64,000 nucleotides of DNA from DASSCW01 sp036556695. GTDB taxonomy: Bacteria; Chloroflexota; Limnocylindria; QHBO01. The DNA lies in the NCBI GenBank assembly GCA_036556695.1, contig DATBIY010000013.1, positions 1-64,000 on the forward strand, in the 5' to 3' direction. The translations under genes were made by a program, and so were the position numbers. Positions within the stretch are counted from its first letter, which is position 1. Every line of letters begins with the position of its first letter. This document shows positions 7,949 through 17,288 of the stretch, one piece after another. A model generated the notes under the pieces. That model saw only the letters and a list, made by a program, of their open reading frames with translations, was not told the DNA's origin and searched no databases.

Positions 7949-8301
7949 CCTCCCGGTTGACCTCCGCCAGGGAGGGCAGCACGCCTGCGCGGAAGGCGGC
8001 CGCCGCCGCCGCGTGCGTCGGTGCCCCGCGCCAGACTGCGGTCCGGCCGCGACCGCGCATGTCGACTGGAAGACCGCAGTTCCGTCGGCAGGGTGACATC
8101 TGTCAACACAACGTGCCTGGTACCCTGCCACACGGTCAATTTGTGCGGTGTGCTGCACCCAGGAGCGGACTGGAATGGGTCCGCGGTACTAGTCGCCAGC
8201 ACCAGCGCGCGGATAGACTGGGGCCGCTCCGGCTCGCGGAGAGAAGCTGCGACTCAGGCAGCTCGCCGGGCATCATCCGAGACTGAGGGCTGTTTCAAAC
8301 C
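7949..8301. other. Intergenic region (353 bp), no gene found
   Basis: No reading frame here looks coding. A possible hairpin (CCTCCC at 7949-7954 with GGGAGG at 7970-7975) follows the small Cys-rich gene. A 12-bp perfect palindrome TGACATCTGTCA (8094-8105) is operator-like. Candidate -10 boxes for the secreted-protein gene are TACCCT (8121-8126) and TAGACT (8214-8219), neither with a good -35. Base composition is locally less GC-rich from about 8090 to 8160. Confidence 0.5.
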
Positions 8302-9261
8302 ATGATGCGAATCCGAGCATTCCGCGGACCCGTCGCGCTGGCGCTGACGCTGGCCCTTACCCTGATGCTGGCGGCACCGGCGCTGGTTTCGGCGAAGCCA
8401 GCGGCGCTGGCCTTCGGCTTCGGGCCAATCGTCGGCGGCAGCCTGCCCAGCGGTGCGTTGCCTGCAGCGGCCTCGCCCGGCAGCAAGGTCGCCTTCGACA
8501 TCTGGGCTCGCAACGGCGGCAAGAGCAACATCTCGAAACTGTTCCTGACTGCCACAACAACCGGCACCTTCCATTCGGTGACGGTCACGAACTTCAATGG
8601 CGCCAAAGGCTCCTGCGGCCCGGGTCCGGGCAACGGTGTCGAGCTCAGCTGCAGCTGGAAGCCACTAAGCAAGGGCGGAGCGGTCCAGGTGAGAGTCGTC
8701 TTCACCACGCCGTCAACCGGCGACAGCATGCCCGTGCTGTTCGAGTGGAGCAGCAGCGGGTACGTTCCTGGCAGTAACAACAGCCACGGCGACCTGTTCG
8801 TTCAGACAGACAGCGTGGCGCTCAACGGTGACGCCAACTCGTTCGCCGGCGGCTTCCTCACCACCGGCGACGACCCGGTGGTCCAGACCAACCCGGCGCT
8901 GAGCGAGGGCAACCCGCAGTCCACGAAGATCACGTCGCCCGCCTTCAACATCCCGGTCACCGCCGGTGAGAACAACGACATCTCCGATTGCGAGGAGGTG
9001 TTCGAGGAGTGCTTCGGCCAGGCGTCGATCATCAGCGTGAACAACGGCCAGACCTTCCCCGGCGGCTTCACGGTGCACATCGTGTACAACGCCAAGCACT
9101 ACTACGCCCAGTTCGTCCACTTTTTCGACGACGGGACGTACGAGGAGCTCGAGGAGTGCTACGGCGAGCCGGTGGCGCCCTGCGTAGAGGTCTCGATCTA
9201 CGCCCACAAGACGTTCGTGACGGCCTACCTGACCGAGAACGGCAAGATCATCGGCCACTGA
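8302..9261 (+). CDS. Secreted protein, function unknown
   Basis: A 319-residue protein with a clear Sec signal peptide: M-M-R-I-R-A-F-R, a long Ala/Leu core and a cleavage region A-L-V-S-A. The mature part starts with an immunoglobulin-like beta-rich segment (F-D-I-W-A-R-N-G-G-K-S, then C-G-P-G-P-G-N-G-V-E-L-S-C-S-W) that resembles DUF11/CARDB-type adhesive modules. The C-terminal half has acidic Cys pairs (D-C-E-E-V-F-E-E-C-F and E-E-C-Y-G-E-P-V-A-P-C-V), probably disulfides. No catalytic motif was found. A strong terminator follows. Confidence 0.75.
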   Translation: MMRIRAFRGPVALALTLALTLMLAAPALVSAKPAALAFGFGPIVGGSLPSGALPAAASPGSKVAFDIWARNGGKSNISKLFLTATTTGTFHSVTVTNFNGAKGSCGPGPGNGVELSCSWKPLSKGGAVQVRVVFTTPSTGDSMPVLFEWSSSGYVPGSNNSHGDLFVQTDSVALNGDANSFAGGFLTTGDDPVVQTNPALSEGNPQSTKITSPAFNIPVTAGENNDISDCEEVFEECFGQASIISVNNGQTFPGGFTVHIVYNAKHYYAQFVHFFDDGTYEELEECYGEPVAPCVEVSIYAHKTFVTAYLTENGKIIGH

Positions 9262-9284
9262 ACCTCGAGAGCCGTTCGCGAGCA

Positions 9285-9310
9285 GATGCCGGGGCACGCG
9301 CCCCGGCATC
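9285..9310. terminator. Strong bidirectional terminator hairpin
   Basis: A perfect 11-bp GC-rich stem, GATGCCGGGGC (9285-9295) with GCCCCGGCATC (9300-9310), around an ACGC loop. It lies between the convergent secreted-protein and cyclase genes and overlaps the last bases of the cyclase stop codon. ACCCTTTC follows on the plus strand. Confidence 0.75.
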
Positions 9311-12300
9311 ACCCTTTCAGGCGGGCTTCCAGCCTTCCGGCCGAGACCAGGTCGCCCTTGGCCCGATAGAGCTCCAGGGCCTCACGCAGGGTGGCCGCTG
9401 AGCCATCCGCATCGCCGTGCTGCTCCTGCACGTCGGCCAGCGTGACCAGGGCGCCGGCCAGCAGCAGCGGAGCCTGCGCGGTCCGTGCCAGATCCACCGC
9501 CGCGGTCGCCAGCTCCGCTGCTTCGGTCGCCGACCCCTGGTGGGCCAGAGCCGCGGCCCGCAGCGAGCGCCATTCGGTCTGCGCGTCGATGTCATCGGCA
9601 TCGGCCAGGCTTTCGATGGTGCGGCTCAGCACGGCGACCTCGTCCAGGCGATTCTGGCCGTGGGCCACCTTGCCGAGCAGCCCGGCGATGCCGGTCTGCA
9701 GGAAGGCGCCGCCCATCTCCTGGACCGCGGCGTAGCCACGGGTGAGCACCTCGCGCGCCTCCTCCAGGTTCCCGGCCAACAGCTGCACTTGGCCGACGCT
9801 GATCGACAGGGCTGCGGCCAGCAGTCCGGCGCCCAAGTCGTCGTAGATGTGCTGCGCCCGCGCGCCCGCCTGGCGCGCCTTGTCGAACTCGCCCTGCATG
9901 GCATAGAGCTGGGTGAGGTGGTGGAGGATGAGGGCCTCGGTGCGCCGGTCGCCACCGGTCGCCGCGGCCAGCTCCTCGCATCGCGCCACGGCCTCGTTCA
10001 CCGGAGTCGGACCGTACAGCGCGGCCTGGGTATAGCCGATTGAGCCGCGCCGTTCGAGCCGTGGGTCGCCAGCCTCGCGGGCGTAGCGGATGACGTCCTC
10101 CGCCGCCACCACCGACTCGGCGAATCGGTTCGCGGTGCCGTAGATGCCCACCTTGAGCCGCGATGCCAGGCCCAGGCCGGCGGCATTGCCGGCCATGATG
10201 AAGATGGGCTCGATGCGCTCCACCGCCTGCAGCGCCTGCTCCGTCCAGCCGCCCTCCTCCGACGAGTACTGCTGCACCAGCAGCCGCACCAACTCGGCCT
10301 GGCCGGCCAGGACCAGGTCGCCATGCTGCCGCCCGCCCTCGATCGCCTCACCCAGGACCTGCTCCGCCTCCTCGAAGGCGGGGAGCTCCATCAGCGCCTC
10401 CGCCAGGTCGGGGAGCAGGCGCAGGCGTTCGATCGACTCGGTGGGCAGGCAGCCGGAGGCGCGGCGCAGCAGGTTGGCGGCGGCGGGCATGTCGCCGCGG
10501 GCCATGGCGCGCCGCCCGGCGGAAGCCAGCTTCTCCGCCGCCCGCTGGCCGATGCCGCGCGCGTGCTCATCGAGCGTGCCCAGCTCGGTTAGGTAGCGGT
10601 ACGCCTGCTCGAAGTGGTACCCCAGGATCTCCTCGAACTCCTGGGAGCGTCCCTGGCGGCGGTTCAGGTCCTCGGCCCAGGTTGCGAAGCGCTCGTGGAA
10701 GCTGGCGCGTGCGCGTTTCAGCAGGCCGTTGTAGGCCGCGTCGCGGATGAGGATGTGCTGGAAGCGGAATCCCAGCTCCTCGGGCGACGCGACGTGGTTG
10801 GAGCGGACCAGCTGCTTGCGGGTCATTGCCTCCAGGTGGTCCGGCACGTTGGGCCGCACCGGCTCCGGGGCGAGCTCAGTGACCGCCGCCTCGGCGAACG
10901 ACAGCCCGATGACCGAGGCCGGCTCGATGACCGCTCGCTCTTCGCGGGCCAGCAGGTCCAGCCGCGCGGCCAGCAGGGCCTGGATGGTTGGGGGCACGTC
11001 GCTGTCCGACAGGTCGCCAGTCGGCTCCCAGCGGTTGCCCGAGAAGTGCAGCGCGCCGTTGTCGATCATCATCGACAGCAGCTGCTCGACGAACAGCGGG
11101 TTGCCCTCGGCGGCCCGCACGATCCGCTCCTGGACTTCGCCGGCGATGCCGGCGTCACCCAGCAGCCCGGCAACGACCTGTCCGGCATCGGCATCAGTCA
11201 GTGGCTGGAGGACCAGGCGCACGGCCTCCGCCTCGGTGGCCCATTCGGGATGGCGCTCCAGCAGGTCGGGGCGCGACGTGCACAGCAGCAGGACCTGCGC
11301 GCCCTCGATCGTCTCGACCAGGTGGCCGATGAGCTCCAGGAAGGTCTGCTCCGCCCAGTGGATGTCGTCGACCACCACGGTCACGGGCCGATCGCGCGCC
11401 AGGATCTCCAGGAAGTGGCGCGCCGCCCAGAAGGTCTCCGCCACCGGGAACTGTTCGGCGCCAAGGCCGATGGCGGCGGCCAGCCGCTCCGTGATGCGCT
11501 CGTCGCCGGTCAGCGCGGCCAGCTTGGCCCGGGCCTCGTCCGGGGGGTCGTCCTGCTCGATCACCGCGGCCTCGCGCGCTGCCTCGACCAGCGGCCAGAA
11601 GGTGATGCCTTCGCCATACGGCAGGCATCGGCCGTGGACCACGGTGGCGCGGTCGGCCAGCGATCCGGTGAACTCCCGGACCAGGCGCGACTTGCCCACG
11701 CCGGCATCGGCGATGATGGTGGCCACCCGGCAGCGGCGCTCGTCCACCGCCCGCTGGAACGTCTCTGAAAGCGCGGCCATCTCGCGCTCGCGGCCGACCA
11801 TGGGCGCGTCCTGGCGGCGCTCGAATCCCTCGGTCGCGTCCGACACGGCCAACAGCCGGTAGGCGCGGACGCGCTCGGCCTTGCCCTTCAGCTCGAGCGG
11901 CTCGACGTCCTCGACCTCGACCGCACCGCGCACCAGGCGGTAGGTCAGGTCGCCGATCAGGATCTCGCCCGCGGGCGCCGCCTGCTCCAGCCGGGCGGCC
12001 ACGTTGACCGTGTCGCCAGTGACCAGCCGCTGGCCGGCAGTGGGATCGCCGGCCACCACCTCGCCGGTGTTGACGCCGGTGCGCACCGTCAGCTGGACGC
12101 CGTAGCGACGCTGCAGCTCGTCATTCAGCTCGGCAATGGCGCCCTGGGTCTCCTTCGCGGCACGCACGGCGCGCAGGGCGTCGTCCTCGTGCAGCTTCGG
12201 CAGCCCGAAGACGGCCATGATCGCGTCGCCGATGAACTTCTCGATGGTGGCGCCGTGCCGGCGCAGCACCCGCGTCATCGAGTCGAAGTAGGTGGTCATC

Positions 12301-12500
12301 ACCTCGCGCAGGCTCTCCGGGTCGAGCGCCTCGCCGAGGTTGGTGGAGCCCTTCAGGTCGCTGAAGAAGACGGTGACCGTCTTGCGTTCCTCCTGGGGAG
12401 GCAGGGCCGGCGCCAGGGGCGTCCCGCAGAACCCGCACAGCCGGAACCTGGCGGGGTTCTGCTCGCCGCAGTTGGGGCAGGTGACGGTCTCCATAGCCAC
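9309..12500 (-). CDS. Zinc ribbon-class III cyclase-AAA ATPase-TPR regulator
   Basis: A 1063-residue multidomain signalling protein. An N-terminal zinc ribbon (C-P-N-C at about 8-11, C-G-F-C at about 22-25) precedes a class III adenylate/guanylate cyclase domain (about 40-215) with F-F-S-D-L-K-G-S-T and F-I-G-D-A-I-M-A-V-F, both metal-binding Asp present. An ORC/AAA-type ATPase follows with Walker A A-D-A-G-V-G-K-S-R and V-V-V-D-D-I-H-W-A as Walker B. The C-terminal 400 residues are helical TPR-like repeats. The nucleotide product is not certain. The GTG start lies 6 nt after TACACT (12512-12507), a leaderless arrangement. Confidence 0.92.
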   Translation of the reverse strand: MAMETVTCPNCGEQNPARFRLCGFCGTPLAPALPPQEERKTVTVFFSDLKGSTNLGEALDPESLREVMTTYFDSMTRVLRRHGATIEKFIGDAIMAVFGLPKLHEDDALRAVRAAKETQGAIAELNDELQRRYGVQLTVRTGVNTGEVVAGDPTAGQRLVTGDTVNVAARLEQAAPAGEILIGDLTYRLVRGAVEVEDVEPLELKGKAERVRAYRLLAVSDATEGFERRQDAPMVGREREMAALSETFQRAVDERRCRVATIIADAGVGKSRLVREFTGSLADRATVVHGRCLPYGEGITFWPLVEAAREAAVIEQDDPPDEARAKLAALTGDERITERLAAAIGLGAEQFPVAETFWAARHFLEILARDRPVTVVVDDIHWAEQTFLELIGHLVETIEGAQVLLLCTSRPDLLERHPEWATEAEAVRLVLQPLTDADAGQVVAGLLGDAGIAGEVQERIVRAAEGNPLFVEQLLSMMIDNGALHFSGNRWEPTGDLSDSDVPPTIQALLAARLDLLAREERAVIEPASVIGLSFAEAAVTELAPEPVRPNVPDHLEAMTRKQLVRSNHVASPEELGFRFQHILIRDAAYNGLLKRARASFHERFATWAEDLNRRQGRSQEFEEILGYHFEQAYRYLTELGTLDEHARGIGQRAAEKLASAGRRAMARGDMPAAANLLRRASGCLPTESIERLRLLPDLAEALMELPAFEEAEQVLGEAIEGGRQHGDLVLAGQAELVRLLVQQYSSEEGGWTEQALQAVERIEPIFIMAGNAAGLGLASRLKVGIYGTANRFAESVVAAEDVIRYAREAGDPRLERRGSIGYTQAALYGPTPVNEAVARCEELAAATGGDRRTEALILHHLTQLYAMQGEFDKARQAGARAQHIYDDLGAGLLAAALSISVGQVQLLAGNLEEAREVLTRGYAAVQEMGGAFLQTGIAGLLGKVAHGQNRLDEVAVLSRTIESLADADDIDAQTEWRSLRAAALAHQGSATEAAELATAAVDLARTAQAPLLLAGALVTLADVQEQHGDADGSAATLREALELYRAKGDLVSAGRLEARLKG

Positions 12501-12530
12501 GCATGGAGTGTACGGTCCTTCGCTCGCCCC

Positions 12531-13058
12531 TCAGCCGAGCTCGCGGACGAAGGCCGCGATGCGGTCAAGTGCATCCGGCAGGACGGGCTTCAGCGCGTGG
12601 CCAACCCCCGGGTAGAGGTGCAGCGTGGCCTGCGGCAGGCGCTCCACCGCGCGGCGCAGGAGGTCGGCCCTGGCGCGCGGATCCTGATCGCCGGACAGCA
12701 GCAGGACGGGGCAGGCCACCTGCGGGAAGTGCGCGGTGCGCTCCTCCCACATGTCCGGCCTGCCGGGAAGGTGCAGCGGGAAACAGGTCAGCACCAGGGC
12801 TCGTACCGGCTGCTCGGCGGCGAGCAGTGTGGCCACGCGGCCGCCGAACGACTGCCCGCCGAGCACCGCGTCCCGATGCTGTGCTGCCACCTTCCGGTAC
12901 GCGGGTACGGCCCGCTCGGCCCTGCCGTTGGGCAGGTGCAGGCTGCGTGCGAGCAGCCCGCGCTGCTTCAGGCCGTCGACGTAGGCGCGCATCGATGCAG
13001 GCCCGCCGGAGGCGCCGGGAGCCAGCAGGATGTCCACGCGCAGGTCGTCAGCGGCCAT
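12531..13058 (-). CDS. Alpha/beta-hydrolase of the KANL3/Tex30 type
   Basis: A 175-residue small alpha/beta-hydrolase. L-L-A-P-G-A-S-G-G forms the oxyanion-side strand, G-G-Q-S-F-G-G-R is the nucleophile elbow (Ser), S-G-D-Q-D-P-R-A carries the likely Asp and G-V-G-H-A the His. Substrate unknown. TACGCT (13071-13066) lies 7 nt before the ATG at 13058. Longer readings exist upstream but overlap the divergent molybdoenzyme promoter. Confidence 0.85.
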   Translation of the reverse strand: MAADDLRVDILLAPGASGGPASMRAYVDGLKQRGLLARSLHLPNGRAERAVPAYRKVAAQHRDAVLGGQSFGGRVATLLAAEQPVRALVLTCFPLHLPGRPDMWEERTAHFPQVACPVLLLSGDQDPRARADLLRRAVERLPQATLHLYPGVGHALKPVLPDALDRIAAFVRELG

Positions 13059-13129
13059 CGCCGCAAGCGTACCGATCGTTGCCGCCTTCGTACGAACGTC
13101 ATGCGCCTGGCACACAATCGACGCTGACC

Positions 13130-14668
13130 ATGCAAGCATCACGACCGGTCCCCTCCCGGCTCACCGCTGCCGCCGCGGGCATCGCGGCTGGCGGCCTGGG
13201 GCTGGGCCTGGCCGAGCTTCTGGCCGGCCTGCTGCCCGGCGCCCCCTCGCCAATCCTGGCGATCGGGACGCTGCTGATCGCGCTGCAGCCACCGAACGCG
13301 AAGCAGATCGTGGTCGACCTGTTCGGCACCAACGACAAGGCGGTGCTCAGCGTTGCCGTGCTCATCGGCGCCCTGGCGCTGGCCGCCGCCCTGGGGCTGG
13401 TGGAACGCCGCTGGCCCAACTGGGGTCGCATCGGCTTCGCCGTCCTGGGGGTGCTGGTCCTGCTGGCGGCGATCCGGGACCCACTGGTGGACCTGCTCCT
13501 GGCAGCGGTCGCTGCGGCACTGGCGACAGCGGCCTCGGTCCTGGCGCTGCCGCGCCTGATGGGGCTTGCCACGCCACGCCAGAAAGAGCCGCGGATGCTG
13601 GACTTCGAGCGGCGCAGGTTCCTGGGCACCAGCCTGGCCGTGGCCGGGGCCGCGGCCGTGTCAGGCGGCGTCGGGCGCTTCCTGCTGGAGCGGCGCGCGG
13701 CGGAGGTGGCCAGCATTCCGCAGGTGCCGGCGCCCGCCTCAGCGGCGCCGTCGCCGCCCGCCGGCTCGAGCCTCAACGTGCCGGGCATCACGCCGCTGGT
13801 CATCCCCAACGACCAGTTCTACCGCATCGACACCAGCCTGCTGGTCCCGCACCTCGACGCCACGACCTGGAGCCTGAGCGTCGAGGGCATGGTCGACCGC
13901 CCGTTCACGATCGACTACGCCGAGCTGCTGGCCATGCCGCTGTTCGAGCAGTACGTGACCATCGCCTGCGTCAGCAACGAGGTCGGCGGGCGGCTGGTGG
14001 GCAACGCGCTGTGGCGCGGCGTCCGGCTGCGGGAGCTGCTGGACCGCGCCGGGGTGCAGGACGGCGCCACGCAGGTAGTGGGGGAGTCATTCGACGGATG
14101 GACTGCCGGCTTCCCGACGGCCTGGCTGGATGCGCCGGACCGCGAGGCGATGGTGGCGGTCGCCATGAACGGCGAGGCGCTGCCGCCGCAGCACGGCTTC
14201 CCAGCGCGGCTGATCGTTCCCGGCCTGTACGGCTACGTGTCGGCAACCAAGTGGCTGACCCGCATCCGGCTCACCAGGCTGGAGGACTTTGACGGCTACT
14301 GGGTGCCGCTGGGCTGGGCCAAGGAGGCGCCGATCCTGACGCAGTCGCGCATCGACGTGCCGAACTACGGGGCACAGCTGAACGCCGGCATGCAGCCCAT
14401 TGCCGGCGTGGCCTGGGCGCCGGACCGCGGCATCCAGGCGGTGGAGGTGCAGGTCGACGACGGCGAATGGATGCCGGCGAAGCTCTCCGAGCCGATCTCC
14501 GAAGCCACCTGGGTGCAATGGCTCGTCTCCTGGCAGGCCACGGCCGGCCCGCACACCATCCGCGTGCGCGCCACCGACGGCACCGGTGAGACGCAGACCG
14601 ACCAGGTCACCCGTCCTGCGCCGGATGGGGCGCGCGGCTGGCACACCATCCAGGTCAACATCGGCTAG
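13130..14668 (+). CDS. Membrane-anchored sulfite-oxidase-fold molybdopterin oxidoreductase
   Basis: A 512-residue protein. Four to five hydrophobic segments fill roughly residues 10-140. A twin-Arg-like stretch (F-E-R-R-R-F-L-G) precedes another hydrophobic segment and a Pro/Ala/Ser linker, after which the sulfite-oxidase Mo-binding domain begins (about 225). V-T-I-A-C-V-S-N-E-V-G-G contains the Cys that would ligate Mo, and W-R-G-V-R-L-R-E-L-L is typical. The C-terminal third is the Ig-like dimerisation domain. The catalytic side is probably extracytoplasmic; the substrate (sulfite, or another oxyanion or sulfoxide) is unknown. A CACAAT box lies 11 nt upstream of the start. Confidence 0.88.
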   Translation: MQASRPVPSRLTAAAAGIAAGGLGLGLAELLAGLLPGAPSPILAIGTLLIALQPPNAKQIVVDLFGTNDKAVLSVAVLIGALALAAALGLVERRWPNWGRIGFAVLGVLVLLAAIRDPLVDLLLAAVAAALATAASVLALPRLMGLATPRQKEPRMLDFERRRFLGTSLAVAGAAAVSGGVGRFLLERRAAEVASIPQVPAPASAAPSPPAGSSLNVPGITPLVIPNDQFYRIDTSLLVPHLDATTWSLSVEGMVDRPFTIDYAELLAMPLFEQYVTIACVSNEVGGRLVGNALWRGVRLRELLDRAGVQDGATQVVGESFDGWTAGFPTAWLDAPDREAMVAVAMNGEALPPQHGFPARLIVPGLYGYVSATKWLTRIRLTRLEDFDGYWVPLGWAKEAPILTQSRIDVPNYGAQLNAGMQPIAGVAWAPDRGIQAVEVQVDDGEWMPAKLSEPISEATWVQWLVSWQATAGPHTIRVRATDGTGETQTDQVTRPAPDGARGWHTIQVNIG

Positions 14669-14706
14669 CCCGCTGCGGCCTTGACGGCACGCGCAGAATC
14701 GGCGAC

Positions 14707-15642
14707 GTGCCTGCGCCCGCCTCGCCGCTCGTCATCGTCAACCCGGCCGCCAACATGGGCCGCGCCAGGCAGCTCGAGGCGCGCGTCCGCGCCACGCTGG
14801 GCGCGAACGGGATTGCCGCGCGGGTGGTCGAGACCAGGGCCGCCGGCCACGCCGAGGAGCTGGCCGCCGATGCCGCTGCGCAGGGCCACGACCGGGTGGT
14901 GGCGGTCGGCGGTGACGGGACGATGCAGGAGGTGGTCAACGGCCTGATGGCCGAACCGCCGCCCGGCATGCCGCGGCCGACGCTGGGCGTCGTGGCGGCC
15001 GGCAGCGGCAACGACCTGGCGCGCAGCCTGGAGCTGCCGCTCGCTCCGCTGGATGCGCTGGCGGTCGCACTCGGACCGCAGGTCCGACCGCTCGACCTGG
15101 GTACCGCTCGCGTCGGAACGCGGCAGCGCTTCTTCGTGGCGGCCGGCGGCACCGGCTTCGACGCCGACGTGGCACACACCATGGCCCCGCCGCGTGCCGC
15201 GTGGCAGCGCGGGCGCGCCGGATACTTCCTGTCGACGCTCAACGTGCTGCGCCGCCACGCCAACCGGCCGCTCACCGTCAGCCTGCAGGAGGCGGATGGC
15301 GCGACGCGGACGGTCGAGGGCCGCTTCCTGTTCATCGCCTTCGCCAACGGGAAGTACTACGGCGGCGGCATGCAGATCTGCCCCGATGCCTCGAACGGAG
15401 ACGGCGTGCTGGACGTGTGCCTGGTGGGCGACATCTCGCGGCTGGGCGCGCTGCAGCAGCTGCCCGGCATCTATCGGGCCAAGCACGTGAACCATCCGCT
15501 GGTCGAGCTGCTGCGCATCACCTCCATGACCATCGAGGGCCCGGCAGACACACGCGTGCACCTGGACGGCGAGCCGCTTGGGACGCTGCCGGTGGAGGTG
15601 GGCGTCCGAGCTGCTGCGCTGCAAGTCGCGGTGAGCGGCTAG
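14707..15642 (+). CDS. Diacylglycerol kinase-like lipid kinase (YegS/BmrU family)
   Basis: A 311-residue cytoplasmic or peripheral enzyme that should phosphorylate a lipid or diacylglycerol hydroxyl. The catalytic nucleotide loop G-G-D-G-T-M-Q-E-V-V-N-G is present near residue 63, with V-A-A-G-S-G-N-D-L-A-R after it and a C-terminal L-D-G-E-P-L motif, all family landmarks. The GTG start lies 7 nt after CAGAAT (14694-14699), so a leaderless transcript is likely. Confidence 0.92.
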   Translation: MPAPASPLVIVNPAANMGRARQLEARVRATLGANGIAARVVETRAAGHAEELAADAAAQGHDRVVAVGGDGTMQEVVNGLMAEPPPGMPRPTLGVVAAGSGNDLARSLELPLAPLDALAVALGPQVRPLDLGTARVGTRQRFFVAAGGTGFDADVAHTMAPPRAAWQRGRAGYFLSTLNVLRRHANRPLTVSLQEADGATRTVEGRFLFIAFANGKYYGGGMQICPDASNGDGVLDVCLVGDISRLGALQQLPGIYRAKHVNHPLVELLRITSMTIEGPADTRVHLDGEPLGTLPVEVGVRAAALQVAVSG

Positions 15643-15652
15643 GGTATCGGCC

Positions 15653-15907
15653 GTGGACGGAACCGCGGGCATCGAGATCAAGCGAGGCAGCGTGCTGCGT
15701 GGCGCGGGTGGGCAGCGCATCGGCACGGTCGACGCGGTGTTCGCCGACTACCTGCTGGTGCGCACGCCCGGCCTGCTGCCGGTGGACCTCTACGTGCCGC
15801 GCGCCCAGGTCACGACTGACGACCAGGGCCGACCCACTGTCTCGCAGGATCGCCGGGCCGCGTATGACGCCTGGCACCGCCCGCTGAAGCGCGCTCCGCA
15901 TGACTGA
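15653..15907 (+). CDS. PRC-barrel-like small protein (DUF2171 type)
   Basis: An 84-residue protein. I-K-R-G-S-V-L-R-G-A-G-G-Q-R-I-G-T-V-D and Y-L-L-V-R-T-P-G-L give the short beta-strand pattern of PRC-barrel/DUF2171 proteins. Function unknown. The TAG stop of the lipid-kinase gene forms the start of a TAGGGT -10 box (15640-15645), 7 nt from the GTG. Overlaps the next gene by 8 nt. Confidence 0.7.
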   Translation: MDGTAGIEIKRGSVLRGAGGQRIGTVDAVFADYLLVRTPGLLPVDLYVPRAQVTTDDQGRPTVSQDRRAAYDAWHRPLKRAPHD

Positions 15908-16280
15908 GCGGCTGCCGGCCGACGTGCTGGCCGTCCTGCGCGACATCCAGGAAGTGGACATCGAGACGCGGCCGGCGCCGGATGTGCCGCCGCACCGCAC
16001 CACCATCTGGGTGGTCGTCGACGAACGGGATCGGGCCTTCATCCGGACCTACCTCGGACCGAACAGCCGCTGGTATCGCGAGGCCACCTCCGCCGGCGAG
16101 GCAGCGCTGTTGGCGGACGGCCAGCGCATCGAGGTGCGGCTCGAGCCTGCAGATGACGAGGAGCGCGTGGCTGCCTGCTCGGAGGTGCTGCGTCGCAAGT
16201 ACGCGTACGCATCGGGCCTGCGCGGCATGCTGGCAGACAAGGTCCTGCCGACCACCCTGGAGCTGCTGCCACACGGCTGA
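15900..16280 (+). CDS. DUF2255 family protein
   Basis: A 126-residue protein with the compact split-barrel look of DUF2255: T-T-I-W-V-V-V-D-E-R-D-R-A-F-I-R-T, then G-P-N-S-R-W-Y-R-E-A. Related split-barrel proteins bind flavin or deazaflavin cofactors, but no cofactor residues can be assigned here. Its ATG lies inside the end of the PRC-barrel gene, so the two are probably cotranslated. Confidence 0.7.
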   Translation: MTERLPADVLAVLRDIQEVDIETRPAPDVPPHRTTIWVVVDERDRAFIRTYLGPNSRWYREATSAGEAALLADGQRIEVRLEPADDEERVAACSEVLRRKYAYASGLRGMLADKVLPTTLELLPHG

Positions 16281-16307
16281 GATGCCGCCATGGCATCGGT
16301 GATGCGG

Positions 16308-16313
16308 TACCCT
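16308..16313 (+). promoter_or_regulatory. -10 box for leaderless paaA
   Basis: TACCCT followed by exactly 6 nt (tgaagc) and the paaA ATG. There is no SD, matching the recurrent leaderless pattern. A second box, TAGGCT (17277-17282), stands in the same position before paaB. Confidence 0.6.
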
Positions 16314-16319
16314 TGAAGC

Positions 16320-17261
16320 ATGGCGGAGAGCACGCAACCGACCCCAGATCCGCGCGCTGACGCGTTCTACGCACACGTCATGGGCGGCGGCAAGGTCGAA
16401 GCCGATGACTGGATGCCGGACGACTACCGCGCGGCGATCCTGAAGTTCGTGGAGATGCACGCCAACAGCGAGCTGATGGGCGTGCTGCCGGAGCGGGAGT
16501 GGATCCTGCGGGCGCCCACCCTGCGCCGCAAGCTGGCACTCACCAGCAAGATCCAGGACGAGGTGGGGCACGCCCAGCTGCTGTACCGCGTGGCGGAGGA
16601 CCTTGGTAAGCCGCGGGAGCAGATGCTGGCCGACTTGCTGGCCGGCAAGACCAAGTTCCACAACGTCTTCCACTACCCGACGGAGTCGTGGGCGGACGTG
16701 GGGATCATCGCCTGGCTGGTGGATGCCGCCGCGATCGTCTCGCAGCAGGCGCTGCGCGACTCCTCCTACGCGCCGTACGCGCGGACCATGAAGAAGATCT
16801 GCTGGGAGGAGTCCGTGCACATCATGCACGGACGTGACGTGGTCCTGACGATGATGAACGGGACCGATGCGCAGCGCGCCCTGGTCCAGGACGCCCTGAA
16901 CCGCTGGTGGGGCCCGCTGATGCAGATGCACGGCCCGCCTACCGACCCAGCCACCGACCGCGACCTCATCTGGAAAATCAAGGCCAAGGGCAACGAGCAG
17001 CTGCGCCAGGAGTTCCTGTCGATCTACGTGCCGCGCATCTGGGAGCTGGGGCTGACCATTCCCGATCCCGAGCTGCGCCACGACGAGGCCGCAGGACGCT
17101 GGCACTACACCGAGCCGGACTGGAACGAGCTGCGCTCGGTGGTAACCGGACACGGGCCGAAGTCACAGGAGCGGCTGCAGTTCCGGCGTGACGCCCGCGA
17201 CGCCACCCAATGGGTGCGCGACGCAATCCTGGGCCAAGCCGCGGGAACCGCCGTCGCGTAA
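16320..17261 (+). CDS. paaA: Phenylacetyl-CoA epoxidase catalytic subunit PaaA
   Basis: A 313-residue ferritin-like diiron protein, the catalytic subunit of the 1,2-phenylacetyl-CoA epoxidase that opens aerobic phenylacetate degradation. The helix pairs carrying iron ligands are visible: I-Q-D-E-V-G-H-A-Q and C-W-E-E-S-V-H-I-M-H, with M-H-A-N-S-E-L-M-G upstream. The length is normal. It heads the order paaA-paaB-paaC-paaD. TACCCT 6 nt upstream of the ATG indicates its own leaderless promoter. Confidence 0.96.
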   Translation: MAESTQPTPDPRADAFYAHVMGGGKVEADDWMPDDYRAAILKFVEMHANSELMGVLPEREWILRAPTLRRKLALTSKIQDEVGHAQLLYRVAEDLGKPREQMLADLLAGKTKFHNVFHYPTESWADVGIIAWLVDAAAIVSQQALRDSSYAPYARTMKKICWEESVHIMHGRDVVLTMMNGTDAQRALVQDALNRWWGPLMQMHGPPTDPATDRDLIWKIKAKGNEQLRQEFLSIYVPRIWELGLTIPDPELRHDEAAGRWHYTEPDWNELRSVVTGHGPKSQERLQFRRDARDATQWVRDAILGQAAGTAVA

Positions 17262-17288
17262 CCGCGCACGCCGCGCTAGGCTTCGAGC

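Noticed and set aside
7945..8202. Minus-strand frame of 85 codons in the gap before the secreted protein
   Set aside because: Low-complexity Arg/Gly translation, codon positions unlike neighbours, no start signals.
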